From JAJEAD01 sp965221555 (GTDB taxonomy: Bacteria > Pseudomonadota > Gammaproteobacteria > HK1), in contig OZ244895.1 in the NCBI GenBank assembly GCA_965221555.1, forward strand, positions 744,001 through 808,000: a stretch of DNA of 64,000 bases, given 5' to 3'. Both the position numbers and the translations under genes were made by a program. Of this stretch, positions 1 to 9,624 are shown piece by piece; position 1 is the first letter of the stretch, and each line of letters opens with the position of its first letter. The notes under the pieces were generated by a model. That model was not told the origin of the DNA, searched no databases, and saw only the letters and a list, made by a program, of their open reading frames with translations.

Positions 1-32
1 CGGAGCTCAGCCGGAGCGGCGTGATACGCCGC

Positions 33-96
33 CGGAACGGGCTGGCCAAGGAGTACGGCCGGCAATCAATAGCATCTTGGCGTCCGACGGTTCCGC
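33..96. repeat. Partial copy of the TIR-flanked intergenic repeat (family A)
   Basis: The stretch with GAGTACGGCC, then AGCAT, then TGGCGTCC matches in order the right-hand part of the repeat copies at 32591-32754 (reverse complement), 35429-35708 and 7591-7759. The terminal ATCGGTGAAA motif is not recognisable, so this is a decayed or truncated copy just upstream of the TauD gene. Confidence 0.5.
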
Positions 97-203
97 TTGT
101 CGACAACAAACGCGATTGCGACCCCCTCGTGCTCGGGCGTAGCATCGAGTGTGCTTGACGAACGTTTCATCCATCTCGGGAGCTCGCGCACCAGGAGACG
201 GCA

Positions 204-1055
204 ATGACCAATGCATCGTTACGGGTTGAACCGGTGGCGGGCGCGCTCGGCGCCCAGATCCACGGCGTGGATCTCTCCCTGCCGATGTCCGATGAGGTGT
301 TCGAGGAGATAAGGAACGCACTCCACGAGCATCTCGTCGTCTTCTTCCGCGATCAGGACCTGACCCCGGATCAGCACTACGCTTTCGCGCGTCGCTTCGG
401 CGACCTGATTCCCCATCCCTATGTGCACGGGCTCGAGGGATACCCGGAGATCATCGAGATCGTGAAGGAGCCCGAAGAGACGCGGAACTGGGGCGGCTAT
501 TGGCACGCCGATCTCACCTTCCTGGAGACGCCGCCCGGCGGCGCCGTGCTCTACGGGCGCGAGTTGCCCCCGGTTGGGGGCGACACCATGTTCGCGAACA
601 TGTACCTCGCCTACGAGACGCTCTCGGAAGGAATGCGCGAGATGCTCGACGGCCTCGGCGCGCTGCACGTCTCGGGCGAGCCAGAGCACTACTCGTCCCG
701 ATACCGCGGCATGCACGAGCGCAGGGGCAATAGTTCCACCGAGCACGTGCATCCCGTCGTGCGCACCCACCCCGTCACCGGACGAAAGTCGCTCTTCGTC
801 AACTCGCTGTTCACCCACTGCTTCGAGGACATGACGGTGGAAGAGAGCGGGCCGGTGCTCGACTACCTCCACGACCACGCCATTCGTCCCGAATTCACGT
901 TCCGCTTCCGGTGGTCGCCGGGATCGGTGCTGATCTGGGACAACCGGGTGGTGCAGCACAACGCACTGAACGACGACTTCAGCGCCGCGCGCAACGGGTC
1001 GGGATTTCGCCGGGTGCTCCACCGGGCGACGCTCGCGGGCGAAGTGCCCATGTAA
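204..1055 (+). CDS. TauD/TfdA-family Fe(II)/2-oxoglutarate dioxygenase
   Basis: A cytoplasmic non-haem iron dioxygenase that would couple 2-oxoglutarate decarboxylation to hydroxylation of a small organic acid; family members act on taurine, aryloxyalkanoates and other carboxylates. The metal triad is visible: H101-x-D103 in WHADLTF and a distal His at about residue 273 in RRVLHRATL, whose neighbouring Arg would bind the co-substrate. The length of 283 aa is normal for the family. The ATG at 204 has an AGGAG about 6 nt upstream. It stands alone, with a convergent M81 peptidase downstream and a repeat fragment upstream, so the substrate cannot be named. The family call is firm; taurine specificity is not supported. 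Confidence 0.9.
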   Translation: MTNASLRVEPVAGALGAQIHGVDLSLPMSDEVFEEIRNALHEHLVVFFRDQDLTPDQHYAFARRFGDLIPHPYVHGLEGYPEIIEIVKEPEETRNWGGYWHADLTFLETPPGGAVLYGRELPPVGGDTMFANMYLAYETLSEGMREMLDGLGALHVSGEPEHYSSRYRGMHERRGNSSTEHVHPVVRTHPVTGRKSLFVNSLFTHCFEDMTVEESGPVLDYLHDHAIRPEFTFRFRWSPGSVLIWDNRVVQHNALNDDFSAARNGSGFRRVLHRATLAGEVPM

Positions 1056-1195
1056 AGGCGGCGGCGACCGGCGAGGCGCTCCGCTCCCGCGGCTGACCTC
1101 CCGGGGCGTGACCCCGCAGGTCCGACGGACGTTTCCGACGCCTGCGTGTTTCTCGAGTGCGTCCGCGCGGAGCGGGCGCGGCGGCTGCTTCCCGC

Positions 1196-2656
1196 TCAGC
1201 TCTCGAAGGGCCAGAGTCCGGGAGGACGGTGCGCGAATGGCAAGGTGGTGATGTCGTGCGTCATGGTGCCAGGACTCGCGAGGTACAGGATCTCGCCTGC
1301 GAACGGGACGAAGCCGTCGTAGAAGTGCTGCGCGGACTTCACCACCAGGTAGCGAAACGATGCGGGGTCGAAGCCGCCGGCGGTGAAGAGGTCCGCCCCG
1401 AAGGCCTGAGTGCGCAGGTCGTTAAGCACGAAGGCCATGCCGCTCGCGCTGCGCACGCCGGCGACATCGCCAAGCGGCGAGGGCTCGCCCGCGAAGGTCT
1501 GGCAGGCGTTTTCCGAAAACCGGATCACTTCCACTTCGAGGTCGAGCGGCGGTCCCGACTGCGGGCCGACCTTGCCCCCGATGCGCAGCGCGAGTCGGGC
1601 GCCTTCGCCCGCGGCCCGGCACATGTCGACCGCGACCGGGTCCCAGAGCGGTCCGATCGCGGTGTCGTGCATGCCGGCTCCGATCATGGCGTGGGCCACG
1701 AAGGTCGAGTCGTTCGCCGCCCCGCCACCGGAGTTGTCGCCGGTGTCGGCGAGGATCACCGGACCCTGCGAAGCCGCCGCCGCGGCGCGCACGAGTCCTT
1801 CCTCGAGCGACAGATGAGGCCGGGTGCCGCGCTCACGCAGCTCGCGCAGCTCGGCGCCGAGCGAGGCTGCTAGCTTCGCCCCGAGGTCCGGCTGTCCGTC
1901 CGTCGCCACCAGCATCTTGGTCCCGAGGTGCGGAGTGTCTCCCCACGGAAAGCCGTGCGCCGCGGATATCGAAAGGACTTGCGCCTCGCGCTCCAGCGCC
2001 CGCATGCGCTCGACGAAGCCGCGCATCGGATCGATCGGGGTGTGGTAGAGCGCGATCTGGTGACAGTCGAAGACCGCGGTGTGCGGTCGGACTTCGCCGC
2101 GGGCGCAGCGCACGAGCAGCGAGACCAGCTCTTCGCCCCGGGCCGCGTAGTCGCTGTGAGGATACTCCTTGAAAGCCACCAGCAGGTCCGCGGCGTCGGT
2201 CATCGCGGGTGAGATGTGGCAGTGGAGATCGAGCTCCGCGCCAAGGGCCGTGTCGGGGCCGATTATGCGCCGCGCCCGGGCGAGCAGGTCTCCCTCGCAG
2301 TCCGGATAACCGTCAGCGAGCATGGCGCCGTGCAGCGAGAGCGCCACCGCGTCGAGCGGCATGGCCGCTTCCATCTGGCCGAGGATTTCGTCGCGCAGGG
2401 CTTCGTAGGCGGAGCGGGTCAAGGGGGCGGACGGCGTAGCGTAGGCGAGGGTGCCCTCCACGAGCTCCCAGTCGGGGTCCGCGCGCACCAGCGCCCGCGC
2501 CGCGTCGAGAGGACCGGTCTCCATGCCCCGATAGGTGAGCGGCGCGTCTCCCGGGCGCCACAAAAGGTACTCGCGGAAGCTCGCAAGGCCGGTCGGCAGC
2601 GGCGAGAAGGAGTTCGACTCGTGACCGAGTCCGGCGGTGAACATGCGCTTCGTCAT
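1196..2656 (-). CDS. M81-family metallopeptidase, MlrC (microcystinase C)-like
   Basis: Zinc metallopeptidase-like protein of the M81 family. MlrC finishes breakdown of linear microcystin and nodularin peptides, but most family members sit in bacteria with no known link to toxins and probably hydrolyse small peptides or amides. Visible motifs are HESNSF near residue 12, the metal-site-like D143-L-H145-C-H147, and DNSGGG at about 307-312, which replaces the common DNPGGG form. The 486 aa span both the N-terminal catalytic and C-terminal MlrC domains. It is convergent with the TauD gene and has no operon partner. No signal peptide is seen, so it is likely cytoplasmic. Confidence 0.87.
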   Translation of the reverse strand: MTKRMFTAGLGHESNSFSPLPTGLASFREYLLWRPGDAPLTYRGMETGPLDAARALVRADPDWELVEGTLAYATPSAPLTRSAYEALRDEILGQMEAAMPLDAVALSLHGAMLADGYPDCEGDLLARARRIIGPDTALGAELDLHCHISPAMTDAADLLVAFKEYPHSDYAARGEELVSLLVRCARGEVRPHTAVFDCHQIALYHTPIDPMRGFVERMRALEREAQVLSISAAHGFPWGDTPHLGTKMLVATDGQPDLGAKLAASLGAELRELRERGTRPHLSLEEGLVRAAAAASQGPVILADTGDNSGGGAANDSTFVAHAMIGAGMHDTAIGPLWDPVAVDMCRAAGEGARLALRIGGKVGPQSGPPLDLEVEVIRFSENACQTFAGEPSPLGDVAGVRSASGMAFVLNDLRTQAFGADLFTAGGFDPASFRYLVVKSAQHFYDGFVPFAGEILYLASPGTMTHDITTLPFAHRPPGLWPFES

Positions 2657-2945
2657 CGTGCGTCCATGTTGCTATTCCGCGAGAAGTGTGGCGATCCAGA
2701 CAGTCGGGATGGGTTGGCATCACCGCTGGCCGGTTGTGCGTGATTGTAAGGGCAGGCATCCGACCCGGGCAGGAGTGACTCGAGCCGATGAGACGAAGCC
2801 CCTCCCTTTCCGAACCTTCGATGTCGGGGACAGGCGTTGAGTTCGGCCAGCACAATCCCGGCCTTCTTTCAGGCTGACGTTGTGCGCGTGTGTCCACGCG
2901 GCAGATAATCGAGCAGGTTGCTGGAAACGGTATGTGTGTCCATTA

Positions 2946-4397
2946 ATGTCTCGGCAGTGGTATCCCATACGCGACTACGAAGTACCCCCTGCGGACCTCG
3001 CCGACAAGGAGTTGTTCGCACTGTCGGCAGTCTGGAAGGAGCAACAAGCCAGTCTGGACGCGTCCGCCCTCGCAGAGTTTACCCAACGCCTCGAGCGGGA
3101 ATGGGCGATAGAGACCGGATTGATCGAACGGCTCTATACCCTTGACCGAGGGGTAACCGAGTTGCTGATCGAGCGCGGTCTCGATGCGGCATTGATTCCT
3201 CATCGCGGAACGATGGATCCCGGGCACACGATAGCGATGATCGGCGATCAGAAGGACGCGATAGAGAGCGTCTTCTCGTTCGTCAAGCATAGGCGTGACT
3301 TGACTACGGGTTACATCAAGGAGCTGCACGGCCTCTTTGTGCGGCATCAGCCGTATACGGAGGGTCTGGACCAATTTGGAAACAGGCTACAAGTACCGTT
3401 GTCTGCGGGGGCCTACAAGGAGCAACCCAACAATCCGACTCGACGAGACGGCACGCTTCACCACTACTGCCCTCCGGTTCATGTGGCGGCGGAGATGGAC
3501 GAGCTGGTCCGTCTCCATGAACAGCACCAGGATCGCGAGGTCATGCCCGAAGTCGAAGCGGCGTGGCTTCACCACCGATTTGCGCAAATTCATCCATTTA
3601 CCGATGGAAACGGAAGGGTGGCGAGGGCGCTGGCGACACTCGTGTTCATTCGATCCGGCTGGTTGCCCCTCGTGGTGCGAGACAGCAAGCGCGGTGACTA
3701 CATCGACGCACTGGAGCAGGCCGATGGGGGGGATCTGAGACCACTCGTGTCTCTCTTCTCGGCACTGCAGCGACAGGAGTTCGTCAACGCCCTGGGCATT
3801 GCGCGCGAGGCGGAAAAATCCACCCGTGTCGACAGCCGGATCAGGGCCATAGGCGAGCGACTGGAGAAACGCCGGGGTGCTCTGGAGGAGGAGTGGGATG
3901 CTGCCGTCGAGAGCGCCAGGCGGCTGCACCAGCATGCGGCAAGCCGATTGAAGGAAGTGCTCGTGTCGCTGGACGGATTGTCACTGGACAATGAGTTCAC
4001 CTTCTTTGTCGACGGCGCGGAGGACGGCGAGAGTCGCAGCCACTACTTTCGTAATCAGATAGTCTCGACCGCCAAGGAGCTTGGCTACTGGGCGAATCTG
4101 CGTAATTACCGATCCTGGGTACGCTTGGTTATCAAGGACGGCAGCCAGGGCACCATCCTGGTGGCATTTCACGGCGTGGGGTACGAGTTTCGGGGAGTGT
4201 TGATGTGTTCCGCCACCTGGTTTCGGCGGGTGCCGGTCGAGGACGGCGAGGTGGAAACGGAAGGCAACACCCCCCTTTGCGACACAGCGTTTCAGATCAA
4301 CTACAAGGAAGGCGTTGGGCAAGCGAAGGAGCGTTTCGAGGACTGGCTCGAATCCGCCATCGCGCGGGGACTGGCGCTTTGGGAATCGACTCTGTGA
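2946..4397 (+). CDS. Fic-domain protein (putative AMPylase)
   Basis: Fic proteins usually transfer AMP from ATP to a protein hydroxyl. The full catalytic motif HPFTDGNGRVAR is at residues 216-227 of the 483-aa form. Upstream, T57-x3-E61 has the spacing of the auto-inhibitory helix motif (S/T)xxxE(G/N), but the residue after Glu is Arg instead of Gly or Asn. The C-terminal 200 residues hold a predicted coiled stretch and an uncharacterised domain. I chose the ATG at 2946 (MSRQWYPIRDYEVPP); an upstream TTG at 2880 is also open. Base composition is clearly lower than in neighbours: two 60-nt lines inside count 57-58% GC against 75% in a neighbouring gene. This suggests recent acquisition. No antitoxin-like partner gene is adjacent. 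Confidence 0.88.
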   Translation: MSRQWYPIRDYEVPPADLADKELFALSAVWKEQQASLDASALAEFTQRLEREWAIETGLIERLYTLDRGVTELLIERGLDAALIPHRGTMDPGHTIAMIGDQKDAIESVFSFVKHRRDLTTGYIKELHGLFVRHQPYTEGLDQFGNRLQVPLSAGAYKEQPNNPTRRDGTLHHYCPPVHVAAEMDELVRLHEQHQDREVMPEVEAAWLHHRFAQIHPFTDGNGRVARALATLVFIRSGWLPLVVRDSKRGDYIDALEQADGGDLRPLVSLFSALQRQEFVNALGIAREAEKSTRVDSRIRAIGERLEKRRGALEEEWDAAVESARRLHQHAASRLKEVLVSLDGLSLDNEFTFFVDGAEDGESRSHYFRNQIVSTAKELGYWANLRNYRSWVRLVIKDGSQGTILVAFHGVGYEFRGVLMCSATWFRRVPVEDGEVETEGNTPLCDTAFQINYKEGVGQAKERFEDWLESAIARGLALWESTL

Positions 4398-4579
4398 AAA
4401 GGGCGGGCCACTCGATTGCCGGTGCCAGGTGAGCAGAGGCGAGCTCGGGCACGGTGAAGGCCATCGGCGCCCTCTCATGAGAGGGTTGGAAGAAGCGCCC
4501 GACCATGCCCTGAAACCTCTTGTCGGCCAGGGTCGGCGAGCGTAGTGTGTCCGACCTCACTGAGGTGGGGTCGAGCACC

Positions 4580-5644
4580 ATGAACCTTCCGAGTCGCCAG
4601 CGCGGCGGGATCTTCGTGCGGGTTTTCTTCCTGGTTCTGGTGCCACTCGCGGGCGGCGCGGCCGGGCTCTACTGGTACGCGCTCGGCGGGCGTTACGTGG
4701 TCACCGACAACGCCTACGTCAAGGCGCACATGGTCGCGATCAGCGCCTCGATCGACGGGCGCGTGAGCGAAGTGGCGGTCGTGGACAACCGGCCGGTGGC
4801 CGAGGGCGAGGTGCTGTTCACGCTCGATGCGCGGCCCTACGAGATCGCGCGCACTCGCGCCGAGGCCCACATGGCCGCGGTGCGCAACGAGCTCGCCTCG
4901 CAGCGTGCCGCGTTCGCGCAGGTCGCGGCGGAGATCGCTGACGCCCGGGAGAGAGTGCAGTACCTCCGGGGCGAGCAGTCGCGCCAGGAGGCTCTCGCGG
5001 AAGGTGGCGCCGCCAACGCGACCGCGATCGATACCCTGAGGTACGAGAGCGATGCGGCGCTCAAGGCCCTGCAGGCGCTGCACGAAAAGGCGGGACGGGT
5101 ACTCGCCGAGATCGGCGACCTGGAAGCGCCCATTACGGAGAATCCCCGATACCTCGAGGCAAGGGCGGCCCGGGAGGAGGCGGAGCTCGCGTTGGAGTAC
5201 GCCACGGTGCGCGCTCCCTCCGGCGGAGTCCCGAGCCGGGTGCAGCTTCAGCCCGGCGAATGGGTGGACAAGGGGCGCCCGGTCTTCAGTCTCATCGATA
5301 CGGGCGAGCTCTGGATTGAGGCGAATCTGAAGGAGACCCAGCTCACCCACGTGGCACCGGGTCAGCCGGTCAGCTTCGAGGTCGACGCCTATCCCGGGGT
5401 GGACTGGAGGGGGGTCGTTACCGGAATCAGCCCCGCCACCGGGTCGGAGTTCATGGTGCTGCCGCCCCAGAACGCCACCGGCAACTGGATCAAGGTGGTG
5501 CAGCGGGTGCCGGTGCGCATCGAGATCGACTTCGCCCCCGGGCACCCCGTGCTGCGCGCGGGCATGACCGCCACCGTGTCGATCGACACCGGCCGGGAGC
5601 GCGAGCTGCTGGCGGTGCTCAACGAGTTGGGGCTGGTCTGGTAA
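4580..5644 (+). CDS. HlyD/EmrA-type membrane fusion protein
   Basis: Periplasmic adaptor subunit of a multidrug-type exporter. A short cytoplasmic N-terminus and one hydrophobic segment (about residues 10-30) are followed by the half-lipoyl motif region with TDNAYVKAHMVAISASIDG, typical of EmrA and HlyD, then an alpha-helical hairpin rich in Ala/Glu/Arg (about 90-200), a second lipoyl half and a beta-barrel. At 354 aa it is slightly shorter than EmrA. The start is taken at the ATG at 4580; an ATG at 4520 is in frame but its product lacks family similarity. The stop overlaps the next start (TAATG), so it is coupled to the CocE-like gene. No inner-membrane pump or TolC gene lies beside it, which is unusual. 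Confidence 0.85.
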   Translation: MNLPSRQRGGIFVRVFFLVLVPLAGGAAGLYWYALGGRYVVTDNAYVKAHMVAISASIDGRVSEVAVVDNRPVAEGEVLFTLDARPYEIARTRAEAHMAAVRNELASQRAAFAQVAAEIADARERVQYLRGEQSRQEALAEGGAANATAIDTLRYESDAALKALQALHEKAGRVLAEIGDLEAPITENPRYLEARAAREEAELALEYATVRAPSGGVPSRVQLQPGEWVDKGRPVFSLIDTGELWIEANLKETQLTHVAPGQPVSFEVDAYPGVDWRGVVTGISPATGSEFMVLPPQNATGNWIKVVQRVPVRIEIDFAPGHPVLRAGMTATVSIDTGRERELLAVLNELGLVW

Positions 5645-7557
5645 TGCGCGACGCGCGGGTTTCACGCTTCGGGGAGTATCGGGGGTACGCCACCGCGCGC
5701 TACGACGGCTGGCGGCGCCTCTCCCGGCACGTGACGGTACGCGACGGGACCCGCATCGCCATCGATTACTACCGCCCCACTCGGGCGGGCGCGCTGCACA
5801 CCGAGCCGCTGCCCGTGGTGTGGAGCTTCACCCGCTACCAGCGTTCGAACCTCACCGGCGGCAAGCTCTACACCACCTTCCAGCAGCATCCTCCCCTCCT
5901 CGACGTGATGCAGCACGGCTACGTGCTCGGCAGCGCCGACGTGCGCGGGGCCGGCGCCTCCTATGGAAGCAAGCACGGGTGGTTTCCCCCCGAGGAGGCG
6001 GAGGACGCCTTCGACCTCACCGAGTGGTTCGCGGCGCAGCCGTGGTGCAACGGCCGGGTCGGCATGGCGCGCCGCTCCTACCTCGGCATCACCCAGTACT
6101 TCAACGCCTCGCAGTCGCCCCCCCACCTTGGGTGCATCTTCCCGGGGGTCGCGTTCCTCGACGAGTACGACTTCATCTACCCGGGCGGGATTTTCCTCGA
6201 CTGGCCGGTGTACTGCTGGGCGGGCGCGGTGGAGGCGGCGGACCGCAGCGCCGCCCTGCCCCCCGATTGGCGCGATGTCGTGGCGCGCCATGCGACGGGC
6301 CACGCCGACCCCGTTCCCTACGTCTCCGTCGAGTACGGGGGCGCGGCGCCCGCCGGGGGCGACCCCGCGGGCCCGGTCGCACCGGTCGACGAGGACCATG
6401 ACGGAAGGCTCCTCGCGGAGGCCACCGCGGAGCACCGGGAAAGCAAGAACGGCCATGCCATCGGAGCCGCGCTGCCCTTCCGCGACAGTGTCGATGCGCA
6501 CACCGGGGCGCGATACCACGAGGAGCGCAGCCTCTACCCCCGCCTTCCCGATATCGCGCGTTCGGGCGTTCCCGCCTACCACCTCGGCGGCTGGTTCGAC
6601 GGCTTCGCCCGCGACACCATGCTGTGGTTTCGCAACTATCCGAACCGGCAGAAGCTGATCATGGGGCCCTGGTTCCATGGCGGGATCGCAGGCGTCGACA
6701 TGCCGGCGGAGTATCTGCGCTGGTTCGACCACTGGCTGAAGGGGGTCGACAACGCAGTGCTGGAGGAGGCGGCGCTGCACTACTTCACCTTGAACGCGCC
6801 CCAAGGCGAAGAGTGGCGCGGCGCCGACACGTGGCCGCTGCCGGGCGAGTGCCGCACCGCGTTCCATTTTCATGGTGGCGCCTCCGGCAGCATCGACTCC
6901 GTCAACGACGGCGTGCTCGCGCGAAGCGCTCCCGATTCGGAGGGGAAGGATGTCTACCGCGTCGACTACACCACCTCTTCGGGCATCGACAACCGCTGGA
7001 CCTGGACCGCGGGCGGGGGCACCGTCAACGAGGCGCCCAAGCCTCTCGGCGTCTTTCCCTACCCCGACATGCGCGGGAACGATGCCAAGGGGCTCACCTA
7101 CACCACAGTTCCGCTCGAGCGGCCGCTCGAGGTGACCGGTCATCCGGTGGCGCACCTGTGGGTGGTTTCGAGCGCGGAGGACGGCGACTTCTTCGTCTAC
7201 CTCGAGGACGTCGAGCCCGACGGGCGCTCGGTCTACGTCACGGAAGGACAGTTGCGGGCCTCGCACCGGCGCCTCGCGCCCGCGCCCTACGACCGCATGG
7301 GGCTCCCCTACCACCGCAGCTACGCCGAGGACGCGATGCCGCTCGTGCCCGGCGAGCCGGCCGAGCTCTGCTTCGATCTCCAGCCCACCTCCTTCGTGTT
7401 CCGGGCGGGGCACCGCCTCCGGGTCACCGTCACCTGCGCCGACAAGGACACCTTCGCCACCCCGGTCCTCCACCCCGCGCCGGAGGTGAGCGTGTTGCGG
7501 GGCGCGACCCGCGCGTCGCGCATCGTGCTGCCGGTGATTCCGTCACCCCATTCATGA
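5644..7557 (+). CDS. CocE/NonD-family serine hydrolase (X-Pro dipeptidyl-peptidase S15 type)
   Basis: Alpha/beta-hydrolase of the cocaine esterase, glutaryl-7-ACA acylase and X-Pro dipeptidase group; it would cleave an ester or amide bond. The nucleophile is probably Ser145 in GMARRSYLGIT, where family members usually have GMxGxSYxG. The acid region HLGGWFDGFA and the catalytic His in GPWFHGG follow, and the C-terminal third is the jelly-roll domain ending at RIVLPVIP. At 637 aa it has the full family length. The ATG overlaps the stop of the HlyD-like gene by one base, so the two are translationally coupled. The pairing of exporter adaptor and hydrolase may mean that a hydrolysis product or toxic amide is exported, which is inference. 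Confidence 0.88.
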   Translation: MRDARVSRFGEYRGYATARYDGWRRLSRHVTVRDGTRIAIDYYRPTRAGALHTEPLPVVWSFTRYQRSNLTGGKLYTTFQQHPPLLDVMQHGYVLGSADVRGAGASYGSKHGWFPPEEAEDAFDLTEWFAAQPWCNGRVGMARRSYLGITQYFNASQSPPHLGCIFPGVAFLDEYDFIYPGGIFLDWPVYCWAGAVEAADRSAALPPDWRDVVARHATGHADPVPYVSVEYGGAAPAGGDPAGPVAPVDEDHDGRLLAEATAEHRESKNGHAIGAALPFRDSVDAHTGARYHEERSLYPRLPDIARSGVPAYHLGGWFDGFARDTMLWFRNYPNRQKLIMGPWFHGGIAGVDMPAEYLRWFDHWLKGVDNAVLEEAALHYFTLNAPQGEEWRGADTWPLPGECRTAFHFHGGASGSIDSVNDGVLARSAPDSEGKDVYRVDYTTSSGIDNRWTWTAGGGTVNEAPKPLGVFPYPDMRGNDAKGLTYTTVPLERPLEVTGHPVAHLWVVSSAEDGDFFVYLEDVEPDGRSVYVTEGQLRASHRRLAPAPYDRMGLPYHRSYAEDAMPLVPGEPAELCFDLQPTSFVFRAGHRLRVTVTCADKDTFATPVLHPAPEVSVLRGATRASRIVLPVIPSPHS

Positions 7558-7590
7558 TCGCGCCCCGGTGCGGCCGCGCGCTTGCCACCA

Positions 7591-7759
7591 TGTCGCGACG
7601 CTTTTCGGCGGCTTCCGGCGCCAGGATGCCGTGGTAGCGGCGGGTCGCGCCGAGCGAGACGCGCGCAAGGCGTGGCCGACGCGGTATCGAAGCACCTCGG
7701 GGAGTACAACCCGCTAACATGAGCGGATTGGCGTCCGCGAGCCAGGAAATCGGAGAGAT
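7591..7759. repeat. TIR-flanked intergenic repeat, family A (about 170 bp, degenerate ends)
   Basis: In the same orientation as the copy at 35429-35708. Matching blocks in order are CTTTTCGGC, GGCGCCAGGATGCCG, GGCCGACGCGGTATCGAAG, GGGAGTACAACCCGCTAACA, GGATTGGCGTCC and the right end GAAATCGGAGAGATA. Relative to the best copies the terminal TTTCACCGAT is decayed to TGTCGCGACG. It fills the gap between the CocE-like and lyase genes. Confidence 0.65.
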
Positions 7760-7786
7760 ACTGCGGCGAGAGCCGAGGAGACCACG

Positions 7787-9460
7787 TTGAGCTATTCCGG
7801 AAAGCAGATATTCATGGAAACCCTGATGGCGGAAGGGGTTCGGTACATCTTCGGCAACCCCGGCACCACCGAACTTCCCGTCATCGACAGCCTTCACGAC
7901 TACCCGGACATCGACTACGTGCTCTGCCTGCACGAGGCGGTAGCGGTCTCCATGGCCGATGCCTACGCGCTCGCGTCCGACACCGTGGGCGTGGTCAACC
8001 TCCATGTCGCGCCCGGGCTCGGCAACGGACTCGGTTCGGTCTACAACGCGCGGCGGGGCGATACGCCCCTGCTGGTCACGGCAGGGCAGCAGGACAGCCG
8101 TCTGCGCCTGCGCGAACCCATGCTTGGCCATGATCTGGTAGCGATGGCGGCGCCGCTCACCAAGTGGTCGGTGGAGGCCCAGAGCGCCGACGAGCTGCCT
8201 CTGATCCTCCACCGCGCCTTCAAGATCGCACGCGAGGCGCCTTCCGGGCCGGTGTTCGTCTCGCTCCCCCTGGACGTGATGGAGCAGCGTACCGCACACC
8301 CGCCGATGTCCTCCTCGCGGGTCTTCGACCGTCCGGTGGCCGACGCGCGCGGTCTCGTCGAAGCGGCGGAGATTCTGCGCGAGGCGCGAGAGGTGGTGCT
8401 CGTTTGCGGCGACGGGGTGGCGCGGGCCGATGCGGTGGCGGAGGCGGTGGCGCTCGCGGAGGCGACCGGCGCCACCGTCTACTCCGACGTGCTCCCCGCC
8501 CGCCTCAACTTCCCGAACCAGCATCCGCATTTTCGAGACCGCATGGCGCGCGACCAGAACGCGATTCGGGCGCGCATGGGAGCGGCGGACGCGATCGTGC
8601 TGGTCGGCGGGCGTTTCTTCGACGAGGTGTGGTTCGTCGACGACACTCCCTTCCCCGAGGGTGCGCGGATCATCCAGCTCGATGCGAGCGGCTCGGGCAT
8701 CGGACGCAACTACCGGGTCGACTGCGGTCTCGTCGGAGATCTGAAGCTCACCCTCTCGGCCCTTGCGCGCCATCTCGACGGCGAGGCCGAGGACTCGGCC
8801 GAGCGTGCGGCGGCGATCCGTGCCCGCCGGGACGAGCAGGCGAAGAGAAAGGACGCCAGCCGTGAGAGGCAGCGGGCCAGGGCCGAGCCGCGAGGGGGCA
8901 ACCTTCCCATGTCCACCGCCACCCTGATGGCGGAGCTCGCGAAGGTGCTCCCGGACGACGTCGCGGTCGCGAGCGAGGCGATTACCGGGACTCAGGACGT
9001 ACTGCGCAGTCTCGATTTCAAGGACCGCAACGCCCTGCTGGGTCCGCGCGGCGGGGGCATCGGCCAGGGCCTGCCAAGCGCGGTCGCGCTCAAGCTCGCC
9101 GAGCCCTCGCGTCCGGTACTCGCGATATCCGGCGACGGCTCGGCGCTCTACACCATCCAGGCATTGTGGACCGCTGCCCACCGGCGACTGAACATCGTCT
9201 TCCTCATCCTGAACAACGGCACTTACCGGGTGCTGAAGCTCAACATGGACCATTACCGAAACATGTCCGGCATCCAGCCGGACCGCGGCTACCCCTACCT
9301 CGATCTCGACGACCCCCGGGTCGACTTCGTTTCCGCCGCCGCCGGCTTCAGAGTTCCGGGAAGGCGAGTGGAGAAGGTGGAAGATGTGATCCCCGCCGTC
9401 GCAACCGCGTTCGCGTCGGGAGGGCCGTACCTGCTCGACGTGCTGGTCGACGAAGGCTGA
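7787..9460 (+). CDS. Thiamine-diphosphate-dependent decarboxylase/lyase, benzoylformate decarboxylase-like
   Basis: A ThDP enzyme of the acetolactate synthase, benzoylformate decarboxylase and oxalyl-CoA decarboxylase superfamily. The activating Glu50 is in LCLHEAVAVSMADAYA, the ThDP-binding motif starts with GDGSALYTIQALWTAA and ends with NN at about residue 480, and NLHVAPGLGNGLGS carries a His73 equivalent to the active-site His of benzoylformate decarboxylase. The Ser of that enzyme's NPGS motif is Thr here (NPGTTELP). At 557 aa it has normal three-domain length. The start is TTG at 7787, chosen because GAGGAG lies 6 nt upstream and MSYSGKQIFMETL fits the family N-terminus. There are no partner subunits. 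The substrate is an unknown 2-keto acid. Confidence 0.85.
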   Translation: MSYSGKQIFMETLMAEGVRYIFGNPGTTELPVIDSLHDYPDIDYVLCLHEAVAVSMADAYALASDTVGVVNLHVAPGLGNGLGSVYNARRGDTPLLVTAGQQDSRLRLREPMLGHDLVAMAAPLTKWSVEAQSADELPLILHRAFKIAREAPSGPVFVSLPLDVMEQRTAHPPMSSSRVFDRPVADARGLVEAAEILREAREVVLVCGDGVARADAVAEAVALAEATGATVYSDVLPARLNFPNQHPHFRDRMARDQNAIRARMGAADAIVLVGGRFFDEVWFVDDTPFPEGARIIQLDASGSGIGRNYRVDCGLVGDLKLTLSALARHLDGEAEDSAERAAAIRARRDEQAKRKDASRERQRARAEPRGGNLPMSTATLMAELAKVLPDDVAVASEAITGTQDVLRSLDFKDRNALLGPRGGGIGQGLPSAVALKLAEPSRPVLAISGDGSALYTIQALWTAAHRRLNIVFLILNNGTYRVLKLNMDHYRNMSGIQPDRGYPYLDLDDPRVDFVSAAAGFRVPGRRVEKVEDVIPAVATAFASGGPYLLDVLVDEG

Positions 9461-9624
9461 CCGCGTCCCCCCGCTCACTCGCCCTCTCGCCTCCTCACGC
9501 GGCCGACGTGAAGCGCCCCTTGCCGGTCGGGCCGGCGATCCTGTTCCCGGCTTCGCGCATCTGGTAGAACACGGGCGATGCACGGCGCGGCGGGGTGAGC
9601 GCCGTGGCGGCGTCGAGCCGCAAT

